Source of the DNA: Apium graveolens
Taxonomy: Eukaryota; Streptophyta; Magnoliopsida; Apiales; Apiaceae
Length of the DNA stretch: 64,000 nucleotides
Reading direction: 5' to 3'
Assembly (NCBI RefSeq): GCF_009905375.1
Contig: NC_133647.1
Coordinates: 6,829,144-6,893,143 of the forward strand
The notes below the pieces were generated by a model that made no database searches, was not told the DNA's origin, and was given only the letters and a program-made list of their open reading frames with translations. The stretch's first letter is position 1. Each line of letters starts with the position of its first letter. Positions 43,619 to 56,417 of the stretch are shown here, piece by piece. Both the position numbers and the translations under genes were made by a program.

Positions 43619-46600
43619 TGGCAAATGCTGATAAATAAAGTGCTGAGAGCAGTTCTGAAGCTGCTGAAACAAAGGGCAACAAGAAAAATATCCTAGTTCT
43701 GGACAGTGGATGTTCAGGACATATGACTGGAAATAAGGCCCTGCTATCAGACTTTGTGGAGAAAGATGGCCCAAGTGTTTCTTATGGAGATGGCAACATT
43801 AGAAAAACATTGGGATATGGAAATATCAATCTTGGAAATGTTATCATTAAAGAAGTAGCCCTGGTCTCAGGACTTAAACACAATCTGCTGAGTATAAGTC
43901 AAATCTATGACAGAGGTTATCATGTTGATTTCTTTGAAGAACACTGTGAAGTTGTGAGTAAATCTAAAGGCAAAGTTGTTCTGAAAGGATACAGGCGTGG
44001 TAACATTTATGAAGCTAAGCTTTTAAGAAGTACTGATGGTTCTGCAATCTGTCTGATGAGTAGAGCGTCAATTGAAGAAAGCTGGAATTGGCACAAGAAA
44101 CTCTCTCATTTAAATTTCAACAATATAAATGAGCTGGTCAAGAAAGATCTTGTAAGAGGACTGCCAAAGTCAGTATTTGCTCCTGATGGCCTTTGTGATT
44201 CTTGTCAAAAGGCCAAACAAAGAAAATCTTCATTCAAGAGCAAGACTGAATCATCAATTCTTGAGCCTTATCATCTACTACATGTTGATCTATTCGGTCC
44301 AGTGAATGTTATGTCTATTGCAAAGAAGAAATATGTGTTGGTCATAGTGGATGAGTTCACCAGATACACATGGGTATATTTCTTGATTGATCATGTCAAA
44401 CATCTGGATAAATTGGTCAAAGATTCTGTGAAAACCATAAGGAGTGATAATGGAACTGAGTTCAAGAATTTGATAATGGAAGACTTCTGCAAAAACAATA
44501 GAATTAAGCAGGAATTTTCTGCTCCTTGAACTCCACAGCAAAATGGAGTTGTTGAAAGGAAGAATAGAACTCTCATTGAAGCTGCACGTACAATGCTTGA
44601 AGAAGCAAAGCTTCAAACCTATTTCTGGGCTGAAGCTGTGCAGACTGCTTGTTTTACTCAAAATGCAACACCCATTAACAAGCAAAGAAAAACACCATAT
44701 GAGATGGTGAAGAAAAAGAAGCCAAATCTGAAGTACTTTTATGTATTTGGATGCAAGTGTTTTATTCTTAAGACTCATCCTGAACAGCTATCCAAATTTG
44801 ATCTAAAAGCTGATGATTGAATCTTTGTTGGATATCCACTTTCCACAAAAGCCTTCAGAGTCTATAATTTGAGAACAAGAGTGGTCATGGAATCTATCAA
44901 TGTCTCCTTTGATGATAAGAAGATTACTGGACTTGAAGATTTTATTGATCATGATCAGCTGAGATTTGAAAATGAAGACTCAAATTCTGATACTGAAAAT
45001 CCTGACAATCTAAGTCCTGATAATGCCAACTCTGATGGATTAAACTCTGATATTATTGAAACTGTGGTGACTACGTCAAAGGGAGATGCACTTATGCAGG
45101 GGGAGCATACTCAATATCTTACCACATCTCAAGAAGCATCAGAACATACATCTGGCTCTTCAAGTTCTGATTCGTCAAGTTCTGATAAGCCAAGTTCTGA
45201 TAGTTCTGAAAATCTAAATTCTGAAGAATTCAACTCAGAGAGCATAGTTTCAGGGGGAGCATCAGAAAATGAAGTTGAAGATAGCATGGATCATGGGGGA
45301 GCATCCAGTTCTAGAGAAAACCTTCCATCTGCAAGGAAGTGGACTAAATCACATACACCTGATTTGATAATTGGAAATCCTGATGCATGTGTCGGAACTA
45401 GAACAGGTACTTCAAACGAATGTCTTTACAATTCTTTTCTTTCTCAAACTGAGCCAAAGAAAGTGGAAGAAGCTCTTCAAGATGCTAATTGGGTGCAAGC
45501 AATGCAGGAAGAGTTAAATGAATTTGAAAGAAACAAAGTCTGGACCCTAGTGCCAAGACCAAAGAATAGATCTGTTGTTGGTACCAAGTGGGTATTTAGA
45601 AACAAAACTGACAGTGATGGCATAATTATAAGGAATAAGGCAAGGCTGGTTGCAAAAGGATATTCTCAACATGAGGGAATTGATTATGATGAAACATTTG
45701 CACCAGTTGCGAGGTTAGAAGCCATAAGGATATTTTTGGCTTATGCTGCTCACAAAAAGTTTACTGTCTTTCAAATGGATGTGAAAAGTGCTTTTCTCAA
45801 TGGAGAATTAGAGGAGGAAATATATGTTCAACAACCTCCAGGCTTTGTAGATTCCAAACATCCAGATTACGTCTACAGGCTTGATAAAGCACTTTATGGA
45901 CTTAAGCAAGCTCCTACAGCATGGTATGAGACTTTAGCTCAGTTTCTTCTGGAAAGTGGATTTAACAGAGGAACTATAGACAAAACACTGTTCTACCTCA
46001 ACCATGGAAAGGACTTACTTCTGGTCCAGATTTATGTTGATGATATCATTTTTGGGTCTACAAATGACAGACTTTGCAAGAATTTTGCCAAACTGATGCA
46101 GTCAAGGTATCAGATGAGTATGATGGGGGAACTTAGCTATTTTCTGGGCCTTAAAGTCAAGCAGAATGAAGAAGGCACTCTTATTTGTCAAACTAAGTAC
46201 ACCAGAAACTTGTTGAAGAAATTTGGAATGCAAGATTGTTAAAGTGCATCCACTCCCATGGCCACTGCAACAAAACTGGATAAGGATACTGGTAAATCAG
46301 TAGATATTACGGATTACAGAGGTATGATTGGCTCTCTACTCTACCTAACTGCTAGTAGACCTGATATCGTGTATGCTACCTGTCTTTGTGCAAGATTTCA
46401 AGCAGATCCAAGAGAACCTTACTTAACAGCTGTGAAAAGAATTTTCAAGTATCTTAAGGGAACAGCTGATCTGGGATTGTGGTATCCCAGAGAATCCGAT
46501 TTTAAGCTAATAGGTTACTCAGATGCAGATTTTGCAGGTTGTAAAATTGACAGGAAAAGCACAATTGGAAGCTGCCAATTTCTTGGAGGCAGATTGGTTT

Positions 46601-46989
46601 TTTGGTTTAGCAAGAAACAAAAGTCAATTTCCACATCAACTGCAGAAGCAGAATATATTTCTGCAGGAAGCTGTTGTGCACAGATTCTTTGGATGAAGAA
46701 TCAGTTACTGGATTATGGGTTAACATACTTCAAAATCCCTATTTACTGTGGTAATCAAAGTGCTATTGCTATGACAGGTAATCCAGTTCAACCCTCTATG
46801 ACAAAGCACATCAGCATCAGGTACCACTTCATCAGGGAACATGTGGATGAAGGTACAGTGGAATTGCACTTTGTTCCAACAGATCAACAACTAGCAGATA
46901 TCTTCACAAAACCATTGTGTGAAGCCACTTTTACAAGATTGGTAAATGAACTTGGCATGGTTTCAGGTTCTTTCTCTAAATCTGCTTAG
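43609..46989 (+). pseudogene. copia pol (copy 2)
   Basis: One frame with stops at 43636 (TAA), 44527 (TGA), 44818 (TGA) and 46240 (TAA), the same four as copy 1. Domains as in copy 1: DSG protease at 43702-43710, integrase with its D, D, E residues, S/D-rich hinge, YVDD at 46033-46044, and RNase H with C-G-N replacing C-D-N. It differs from copy 1 at about ten residues in the 457-codon hinge/RT part and also carries T-I-G for T-S-G in RNase H. Confidence 0.92.
45099..45304 (+). promoter_or_regulatory. three GGGGGAGCAT purine blocks (copy 2)
   Basis: Exact 10-mers at 45099-45108, 45253-45262 and 45295-45304, as in copy 1. Confidence 0.5.
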
Positions 46990-48422
46990 TTCTGTTTTGA
47001 TGCATCAGACTTTATGATCAGTATTTACAGAATTTACTCTCCTTGTGTATTATGTGCTTAGTTAAAAATGTGCTTGAGTACTGACTGTTGTCTGATAAAT
47101 GTTTCTAAACTCTGATAGTGATATAGTTCTGTTTAGGTAACTATTCAATCCTATGAGGATAACTGTGCTAGATGCTGACCTAGTAGTCTTCAATAAACAA
47201 GGGATCCCATGTAAGAAATAATCATTTCTGTGGAAATCTATTGACACAAGCAAATTCTGATAATTGAGCTTAGTTGAGTTCACATGGTCTATCTTATTAC
47301 TAAGTCACAAACTAGAATATTGCTTATCATCTGTTAAGTTCTGATGCTAGTAAATCTGTTGAATGTACTAAGTGCTGATAAACCTCTCTTATCAAAAGAA
47401 AAAGAAAATAATCATTGATTAAAATCAGGTACTCCTTTGAGATCCAGAGTAAAAATGTGGAAGGGACGACCCAAGTGGATGGCTGGGATTAAGTAAATAT
47501 GCATTAGAAAAGCAAAATATTTTCTTGGTGACTTTTCACACTCTATGATTACTGGACAAATACTCTAATAATAGCATAAATTCTGATAAGCAGTCATGAC
47601 TCACTTACACTGAGAAGCCACTATAAAATAGAATTTAAAAAGATGCACAAAATTAGCACAAAATAGTTGAGGTGGACTCAAGCATGAACTCATTTAACAG
47701 TAGGTTTCAGAATAATGACAGCTTTTTAGCAAAGTTTTAGTTATGCCTTGTTTCTAAGATGTACTGAAGTGAATCAGACTTTACTCCTTGACTGATATTT
47801 AGCTTAATGCACACACTAAACACTCTATATGAATGATGAAAATCACTGTGGCGATCTATATTGTTTTAGATGAACAGTCATTGTGTCACATTGCACAAAT
47901 TCTGAGGACAAGTTCTGATTGCATGTTCTGATGATTAAGTTCTGAAGAATATAAATCAGAATTTGTGTGAGGACTTACTAAGATAGGCATTCATTTTTCG
48001 AGTTAAGAAATTATGTTCTGATGCCCGTTAAGTTCTGATATACGTCTAAGTTCTGATATTAAAGTCTGATTCTTTACTTGACTTATTTGTGGATAAAATT
48101 TAAAAATAGTCTCAGTTTAAACCTGTATATGTTGAAGTGGAAGATTAACAGTCACTACATTTTGGGATAGTGGTACTCGTACATGCACAGTCAATTTTTA
48201 CTTGCTACCTGTGCGCATTAAACCATGTTTTACCTTTCCAATGACTTTTTTTTCTTTTTCCACGTTTGGGGAGACGAGGTAGAATTAATTCTACCTGTCA
48301 GCATTCAATAACTTTGCGTCTCCTGGCATTCTCTTGCCTATATAAACAACCACTTCACATCAGCCTTCCCATCAAATCTTTTATCATAAACTCACCTTCA
48401 TACTCTTTCTATCAAAAACACC
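46990..48422 (+). other. spacer between pol and small ORF (copy 2)
   Basis: Counterpart of 30241-31674, with the palindrome GGTAGAATTAATTCTACC at 48278-48295 and TATATAAA at 48339-48346 both intact. No other coding frame seen. Confidence 0.6.
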
Positions 48423-48692
48423 ATGATCAATTACAACATGTTTTTGAACTATGAAACATTCAACATGTTACTGAGCTGTGCCGATTGGTAGCAGAAATGG
48501 CACGTTACTGCCATTCCTGATGAGATATGGGACTCCGTTCTCCAGGAAGTACTCACCTACCTCCTGTTCTTCTACATGGACTACCATCGCCATCTGGAGC
48601 GATTGAAGGAGGAAAGGCTGGAAGCTCTCCGCCAGCAAGAGCGAATCATATGACTCGCTATTCTGTTTATCGAGAGTAGGAAGAAGAAATGA
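48423..48692 (+). pseudogene. small accessory ORF with two stops (copy 2)
   Basis: Counterpart of 31675-31944. TAG at 48489-48491 is shared. A second stop TGA at 48651-48653 replaces the CGA codon of copy 1, a C-to-T change. Start codon is followed by I instead of V, and E-T replaces E-P. The charged helix is otherwise identical. Confidence 0.5.
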
Positions 48693-49411
48693 TTTATTTT
48701 CTTCTTCCTGTTTTTCTTCATCATCAGCCTTGCCCTGCTTCTTGAGCTAGGACAAAGGTTGTTGATGTTAGGTTTAGCAGCTTAGGGCAATCTTGTAAAA
48801 AGTTATGATGTAATTTTAATTTCATGAATGTATTCTCTTGATATATTAATGAAATTTATTTTTATTTCAATATCTTGTCTCTGAGATATGTTGTAATGCA
48901 TTGATAAATCCTGATACATATTCATATTCTGATGACCATATAAATTCTGTTTTAACTTAAGTTCTGATTTTACTTTATCAGTACTTGCTCATCTGATTTA
49001 TTATGGTCATTTTCACTCGAATTTTTTCCAGAATATTGGTGTTGTAGTGAAAAATAATTGAATAAGTGGGAACAATTTCAATTTTGAATTAAAACTGATT
49101 CACCTTGATTAATGGGATAACTGGCTAAGTGGAACGGTTTTTCCTTGAAAACTGCAACTGGTTATGTAATGATTACTATTTTCTCGTTCCCATTAACTAT
49201 CCGTTATTAATGCATGTCTGACAGGTGTCCAACCGTTACATTTTTTTTCAAAAGTATAAGTAAGACAGAGAGAGGATTTTTTTAATCTTTTATTCACATT
49301 TATATTTTTTCTCTCTATTTGCTCTTACTCTCTTTCTTCTTCTTACGTTGGTTTTTCATATAGACATTTTCTCAAACACCTAACAGGCACTTATCAATCT
49401 CGATTAATTTC
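48693..49411 (+). other. spacer and leader (copy 2)
   Basis: Counterpart of 31945-32663, with the same pyrimidine-rich leader before the accessory ATG. Confidence 0.45.
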
Positions 49412-52400
49412 ATGGCACCTAAGGATTTAATCATTGATGGAGCTAAATTTGTTTCAAACAACTATGCTGCAATTCTTGATAATTCTGAAGCTCCGTCTGA
49501 ATTGTATTTTGTGCAAGATCTTCTTGCACACAGTGAAATCGGGTATGCATTGACCCAACCTTCAGTCTTCTCAAGCCAACAAGTTCTGACACTTTGGAGG
49601 ACTGGAAACTTTGATAATGGTGGTCAAAATGGTACTCCTACTATTGTTTTCGAAGTGGGTGATTCTCCATATGCAGTCACTCCTGGTACAATACGCAAGG
49701 CTCTCCATCTCCCAGAAGGATGTACTTTTTCAATTCCAGAGGAATCAGCTCTTCAGGAATTAATGGCCAGTTTGGGGTATGATCAAAGTTTGGCAAAGCT
49801 TGGGCAGTTGAAACGGGCTCATATCAGGAGGGAATGGAGCTTTTTCTTCGACTGCATCACTAAAGCCTTTGGGAACAAGTGTTCAAATTTTGATGACATC
49901 CCTATAATGATCCAGCACATCGGGTATGCCATCATTAACCAATTTCACTTTGATTTTGCAACTGCTATAATAGGTTTTATTGGGGATAGGATGACAGCGG
50001 ATAGGACTGTTGTTTACTTTGCTAGATTCTGTCAGCTTATATATACTTTTTGTACTGATGAACCTCAATTAGCCAGTCCCTTAACTCCAATTTTCAAGGT
50101 TGCAAAATGTTACTTTAATGACCTGGTTAATACTGACACTAAGAAACAAGTGGTTAGACCTTTACAGATTCCTCACTCTGTAAAACAGATCTTAGTAAAT
50201 GCTGATCCTGAATTCTATAGATCTGGTTATCCTGATGTTCAACCAACAACCACTTCCCAAACACCACAACAACCATCAGAACATACTACTCATACTACTC
50301 AACCATCCCTCAGAACATATCTCAGATCATATCTCTCCACTTCACAGAAAGCTCAACCCTCATCCTCAGCATCTCTTATGAAGCCTTCATCTTCCAAGTC
50401 TAAGAGGACAAAGACTGTTCCTCAAACACCTCAGAAGAGAAGGAGGATTGTTCTGAGAGATGCATCTTACATTGAGGAACAGGTTTCTACATCAAAACCT
50501 GTTGTCCAAGAAACTGAGAAAGTGACTTCTCAGAAGGATTCTGCAATTGGGGGATCTAGGCTTCTCAAGAGGCTTAGAAGAACGATTGTTCCTGAAACTC
50601 CCAAGGAATCCATATCTACAAAGAGATACAAGAAACAGAGGGCAAAAAGGCCAGTTTCAGATGATGAAGAAGCAACAACTAAGGAAGGAGATCAGGAATC
50701 TCTGATCTCACAAGAAAAGGAATCTGGTCCAGTCACTACTTCTCCATCCAATCCAACTCAGGAAGCTGTACTGAAAAGGCCAACACACAATCTGTGTATC
50801 CTGTTCAAAAATCTGTATCTCCTGTTAATACAGGCACAAGTGCTGATATTGATATCCAGACCTTGGCTGTGCCTGAAGTAATTCTCTTAGAAGCTCCAAC
50901 AGTAACTAATCCATCAACAACACCTGTTACTGATGCTGCTCAAACTCCAGAATTATCTACTACACCTTCTCTGCATCTAGATACTGATGATCAGAATATA
51001 GGTGAGCATCAGGATATGGCTGTTGATCAGAACTTAGAACCAGATCAGCAATTAGAGGATGCTGAAGCCTCCATTGCTACTCACACTGTTGTTTTATCAG
51101 AACATACTGATTCTGTAAATTCTGATGCTGCAAATGCTGGAGATACTGGTGATGCTGCTCCAAGTACAGATGCTGATAAAGCAGGTCCTTCAGGACATGC
51201 CCCTCAATAAACTGTTCTTAAATCTGAACTTGTTAAGAAGTTTGGTACCGAAGAAGCACCAGTACCTTGGAGTGAAACTCCTGCAGGACAGGAGTGGACT
51301 AAGGAATGGAACTCAGTTTTCTGTGTTCCAACTGTAAAACATCTTGCTGAGCACTTGACTAAAGCTGATGAGATGTTAATTACTGATGATTTCAAAACAT
51401 AGCTTAGAATCACTGTATTGAGTACTAAACATCTACAAGGTCTTCATTCAACTACTCATGCAGAGCTACACAAGATTCGGGAAGAATTTATTAAACAAGA
51501 TCAAGTTCACAAGATTGATAAGAAATAGTTCTTCGAACCTACCTTTGACAGGATTGCTTATATTGAGAACACTCAAGAGAAATAACAAGCTCAGTTTGAT
51601 GATATTCTGTAAATCAAACTTCTCAGCAATCATAACTTAATGAAATCCAAGCCTCGGTGGAATTGTTTGTCTCTCTTCTATTACCTGTTGATGCCAAAAA
51701 TGGGGAGAAAATAATTAAGTCCAAATGCAAAACTGATAAGACACTGAAAGGGAAGGATGATGAGAATGATGATCAAGGAAACTCAGGAATGGGTAGAGGT
51801 CATAGTCAAGGTAGAGGTTTCTCATCAAGAAAAGCTGAAATCACAAGTCACATGACAAGTTCTGATACTGGGAAAAGAATTAGCTCTGCTACTGGTAAAA
51901 GGATAAGTTCTGATGAACTTTTAGATCCTGATGAAGAAATGTCAAGACAGTTATTTCTTCAGGAAAATCCAGGAATGGACTTGGAGAGTTTAATGGAAGA
52001 AGAACCCAGACTTAAATCAGAGAAAGTCACATCTAAATCTGAAGCTTCTGGTAAAAAGACACTTCCAAAACTCAAAGGCATTGTGATAAAAGAAAGGACA
52101 AATACTAAAGCAACATTGGCTAAATCACAACCGCAGATAGATCCAAGATCCAAGGGTAAAGAAAAGGTTGGTGAACCTATCAAGGTTTATGTGCCTCCTG
52201 AGAATGAAGAAATCACTGATGAAAAGGATGATCTTGCTCTGACTTTAAGAAAACTTCTTAAAACAACCTCTGACATGGCTCAAGTTGTTCAGAGTCAAGA
52301 GACAGTAAGTTCTGATATTCCAAAGAAGCAGGTAACCTCTGACATAGCTCAAGTTAACTTGATATCAGAAGATAGACCAAAGACACTCCTACCAGGATTC

Positions 52401-53071
52401 ACTAAAGCAAAACAGACTCAACCTTTGAAGACTGCTGCAAGCGGTTTTGAAGCAACAGTAGTTACTGGAAAGGAAGCAAGAGATAAAACTGGATTGGGAA
52501 GTGCTGATGAAAGAAGAATACAGAACACTACCAATGATCCAACTTCCTTGAGTGAACCAGGTATTGGAGCAACTCCTGAGAGATTGAATCAACTGGAATC
52601 GTACAAATGGTTTACCATACCTACTTGAAAGAACACATCTTGTTGTACTTCATGAAAGATGGTAGGGTTTATCTTATAAGGCAAAATGCCATTCCTTTGA
52701 AGTATTTTGAAGAATTGGAGCATGTACTATTCTTACATCAAGTGGATGACAGATTGACAGAAAGTGCTGCAAACTATTTGAAGAATCAGATTCTGAGACA
52801 GAAATGGCTTTATTCTATTAAGTCTGACATCACATGTGTTCCAAAGTGCAGAGATCACAAGGGTGATATAGTTGAAATGAAGCCCAACACTGCTAAAATT
52901 ATAACTACCTTTCTGGGTTACATGGATGTGGAATTTAATCTTGAGTCTGATAAAGCTTATTTGATCAGACTGGATCGGGATATAAGAAAAGCAAAGATTA
53001 ATGATCTCAGGGCTGCAATCTTTCAAATTGGTGAAGATAATGCGAGCATAAAGATGCTGAAAGGAGAATGA
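49412..53071 (+). pseudogene. long accessory ORF, broken (copy 2)
   Basis: The first frame is open for 489 codons (49412-50881), because copy 2 has CAG (50186-50188) where copy 1 has the TAG stop. It thus shows the N-terminal plant-transposon-like domain joined to the S/T/P-rich and basic (KRTKTVPQTPQKRRR) middle. A shift near 50790 leads to 50794-51210, ended by TAA where copy 1 has CAA. Later frames are 51657-52628 (acidic, K/S-rich) and 52607-53071 (C-terminal region with LLYFMKDGRVYLIRQNA). It starts with MAPKDL where copy 1 has MEPKDL. Function is unknown to me. Confidence 0.72.
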
Positions 53072-53337
53072 TTCATGAACTTAGATATGCTGAGAAATGT
53101 TTGTTGAAGAACTATCTCAGAACAACTCCTGACATCAGAAGATGAAGCCAAGTCAAGATCTATAACTGCTTAAATTCTGATATTTGTACAGACTGAAGCT
53201 GTTATCAGAAGTTAAATATTGGTAAAGTTTTAAGGACTGTAAGTTGTAGTTATTTAGTCTAATTCTCATGCATTTGTACTTAATGTTTTTGACTTCATCA
53301 AATATCTGTTAAACTTGTATATTATGCTAATTTACAA

Positions 53338-53349
53338 GTTGGGGGAGAT
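53338..53349 (+). promoter_or_regulatory. polypurine tract (copy 2)
   Basis: GTTGGGGGAGAT before the 3' LTR. Confidence 0.8.
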
Positions 53350-53941
53350 CGTTAGATATATTTGATAATGTCATGGCTAATATGATTTATGTTTAGTTTT
53401 CAGATCTTACTTAAACAGGATAAATCAGTACTTAGTGGAAGTCAGGACTTAACGATATCAGTACTTATATTATCAGAAGATAATCATCAGAAGATGGATA
53501 TCAGAACTTAAGTGATGAAGGACGTTCAGATAAGGACAGTAGCTGATTAAAGGAAAGAAGATCGAGATAAACATAAGAAGAGATATGCATGAAGAAGGAA
53601 TTCTATGAAGAATAGAATACTTGGAAGAAAAGATATCTGATTGATATATTTTAGGAAGCAGAATTAAATTCCATATCAATTAGCGATTATCTTGTAACTG
53701 TTTAGTATATAAACAAAGACATAGGGTTTACACTATAAGTGTTATCATATTCGAGAAGATTATTCATTGTAACCCTAGCAGCTCTCGTGATAATTATTCA
53801 TCACTGAGAGGTAACAGTTCCATACTGTAACAGAGTTTATTGTTTTAATAAAGTTTGTTTTCTGTTACTTGAGATATTAAAGTTCGATTTGATTGTACTT
53901 TACACTGTATTCACCCCATCTATAGTGTGTGTGACCTAACA
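53350..53941 (+). repeat. 3' LTR (copy 2)
   Basis: CGTTAGATAT ... CCTAACA, followed by CTTTG. Confidence 0.9.
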
Positions 53942-53946
53942 CTTTG

Positions 53947-54086
53947 GATCCTAAGCTCATTATTTTCTACAATTCATTTTCCTGTATAAACACGTTTATT
54001 CTAATAGATCAGGTTTTATAGTTGCCTCTAGCCAACATTTGGTGACTCAAACCAATTAAGCATTCCTTGTTTTTACTTGTCTCCAT
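53947..54086 (-). pseudogene. older copia gag, N-terminal part (copy 2)
   Basis: Counterpart of 37199-37338, ATG at 54086 on the minus strand. Confidence 0.6.
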
Positions 54087-54147
54087 CTCTATCTTCTTAA
54101 CTAGGCATATACTTGGGAAGTCAATGAGTATAAATCTCTGATAACAA

Positions 54148-54451
54148 CTATTATAAATGAGTATATAATGATTTTCTTTGAAAATGATAATAGCTAAGAT
54201 GTATGGACGTAAAAGTCACCTTTTTATTTTTCTAAAAGTATTATAGCTTAAATAAACTTGATGAATGAAAATATAAAGTAGTGGCTAAAAACTATAACCA
54301 ACTAAAGCAACACCCCTACCAATGTTCGAGCTCTAACTTTTATTCAATATAGCTCCTACAATTTCTCTACATGATTATGACTAATTCATGTACGCACAAT
54401 AACCCTCCAGTTGAACAATTGAAATCATAAGATTCATATTAAAACACAACA
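54148..54451 (-). repeat. 5' LTR of the older copia element (copy 2)
   Basis: Counterpart of 37400-37704; the decayed primer site lies just before it at 54136-54147. Confidence 0.5.
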
Positions 54452-55857
54452 AGCTTACTCCAGTTTGATAGTCATAATTGTCATGTGTACTTGATTTGGA
54501 GCCAGGATAGTACAACTGGGAAATTGATGGCCTAGAAGGTCCGCCAACAAACAACACAAATCCTCCAAGTACAGTACTTATTAAACTGCCACCGCGATTT
54601 TATGGCAATGGTCCATGAAGTTGCTTATTAAACTCCGGTGGTCCAACAATTACTGCTAAGGAGCCATTCGACCGTGCGGGCTACCACATCCACTATCATA
54701 TCATCCCAATTTAATGTAATGGTTCTCAATCAATTTTATCTAAAGAGTAACCATTGCTGACATTGCAAAGTTAATAAAGAAATGTGCAAATAAGTGGGAA
54801 ATTATCATAATATACTTGATGATCCATCATAAAATTGTATATAAATGAAAAAAAATGTAACATATGTTTTATCTTACCATCCTGAAAGATATGAAAAATG
54901 TTATAAAATAATAATTACAAACTTAAGCAACTTTTTATACAAGTTAAAAGCACATACCAATATTTAGCATCCAAATTAGCATAAACAACCTTCAAATATT
55001 ATTACTAATCACTAATTTATAAGGAATTAGTGAGTGGGGGATTTCCTAGACCAAAGCTGCAAATATTATTACTAATCACTAATTAATAAAGAATTAGTGA
55101 GTGAGGAATTTATCAGACTATTGATTATGAAAATCAATACTAGATAGAAAAAAGTAACCGGTAAAACTAAAAAACCAAATTGTACCTACAACGTCAACCA
55201 AACAAACTTTTTTACGTGTTATCATGAATATAAATAAGTGATAAATTTTACTTTTATAGGACGAAAACCTTCAAGTCTTCTCTTTCTTTTGGAGTGATGA
55301 ATCGTATAAAACCAATTTTTTTTAATAAAAGTTTATATTAGGATTATGTTTCTTTTCATACTTCATTTTCCTACCACACGCATCTACCAATAATACATTT
55401 CCATTACATGCATCACTTGATTCTTACTTCATCAATTTTTGAGAATATTTCTTGCTTTACCAATTTTTCGGCCTTTAAGAGAAGGACAATATTCTCATCC
55501 AAAGAAAACTTTGTTTTTCCAACCAATAATGAACTAATCCTAGTACTATAATTTTTCGGTAGAGACACCGGTAGAAGAACAACCTTTGCCATATCCTAGA
55601 ATTTTCATCCAACAATTTTTCATCCAATTTATTCAGCTCGATGATCAACCCGTTGAAAAAATTCATATTTATTCAGTTGTTCCATCTTTTTCCCTCTTGA
55701 ACCCGAAAAAAGATTTTTTGAGAAATAACTTTTTGGACAGAGGCTTTGAGTGATATATTTTTGTTAATTTATACCAAAACCCATTGAGACTATTCCCTTC
55801 AAAAACATTTTACTTGATTTTCAGTGTAGGGGCCGACCCGAACGTAAATAAAGCACA
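54452..55857. other. flank of the older element (copy 2)
   Basis: Counterpart of 37705-39106, including the possible exon fragment (about 54482-54692, minus) and the hairpin tandem repeat (54994-55127). No complete gene seen. Confidence 0.5.
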
Positions 55858-56276
55858 GAACATCATTTCTTCCTACTTTGTATCATCCGCATGACTAGCC
55901 TTCTTCTCTTTGGGAGTGGAATATAACCCTCGTTGAATCAACATGACTTTCCATTATCATATGGTCGGAGCAAGAAAATAAATATAAGATATCCATTATC
56001 TGATTCACTATCACTATTTGAATCATCTTCAGAGTTTGATGACTCAGTATCAAACTTTGCAATCATATCTTTTCCTTTGGAGTGACCTTTTCTCCTAGCT
56101 TTCTCCTTTGCCTTCTCTTCAACATTAAATGCAATTCATCTAGCCTTTGGTCCTTTTCTCTTACTCCTTTGCTCCATATCTAGTTCACGATTCTTCAATA
56201 TTCCATAGATCTCATCCAGAGATGTTTTTCAAGTTAATAATTATCCCTTATTGATAAGACCTTAAAGTCCCACTTT
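55858..56276 (-). pseudogene. SIRE-like gag, C-terminal fragment
   Basis: Minus-strand translation of 56290-55990 gives ALPEKWDFKVLSIRDNY, a stop, a D-I-Y-G-I-L-K stretch, then a lysine-rich block and the S/D-rich acidic run that precedes the zinc knuckle. It matches the corresponding part of the gag at 60360-60540 in the same orientation. It directly abuts the accessory-frame start at 56277-56417, so two elements, or two parts of one, were joined here by deletion or recombination. Confidence 0.6.
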
Positions 56277-56417
56277 TCAGGGAGTGCAAGTAAAAACTTC
56301 CAGTTTGAGTCCCTTATTGATATTCATATTGTTGTTATCCAGTACAATAAAATAGTTATTGGTCACAAACTTTACACCGCCATAGCTAAAAGGTTTGGAA
56401 GCAACTGGTGAAGTCAT
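56277..56417 (-). pseudogene. start of an accessory ORF (envelope-like), truncated
   Basis: An ATG at 56417 (minus) begins MTSPVASKPFSYGGVKFVTN followed by N-Y-F-I-V-L-D-N-N. This matches the start of the accessory frame at 49412 (D-G-A-K-F-V-S-N-N-Y, I-L-D-N). Only about 35 codons remain before homology switches to gag. Confidence 0.65.

Larger units (their letters stand above)
41758..53941 (+). mobile_element. SIRE-like copia element, copy 2
   Basis: 12184 bases, same insertion site as copy 1, with a perfect CTTTG target duplication (41753-41757 and 53942-53946). It shares all gag and pol stops with copy 1 and differs by about 1% of bases. In several places copy 2 keeps the canonical residue where copy 1 has lost it (V-Y-R-L in RT, Q-D-C at the RT end, the last zinc-knuckle cysteine). 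It is therefore the better-preserved allele or copy. Confidence 0.92.
39207..55857. repeat. 16.65 kb direct repeat, copy 2 (contig start)
   Basis: Collinear with 22462-39106. It begins at the first base after the N gap and ends in AAAGCACA, the same bases at which copy 1 runs into the gap. Beyond 55857 new sequence starts. Confidence 0.95.
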
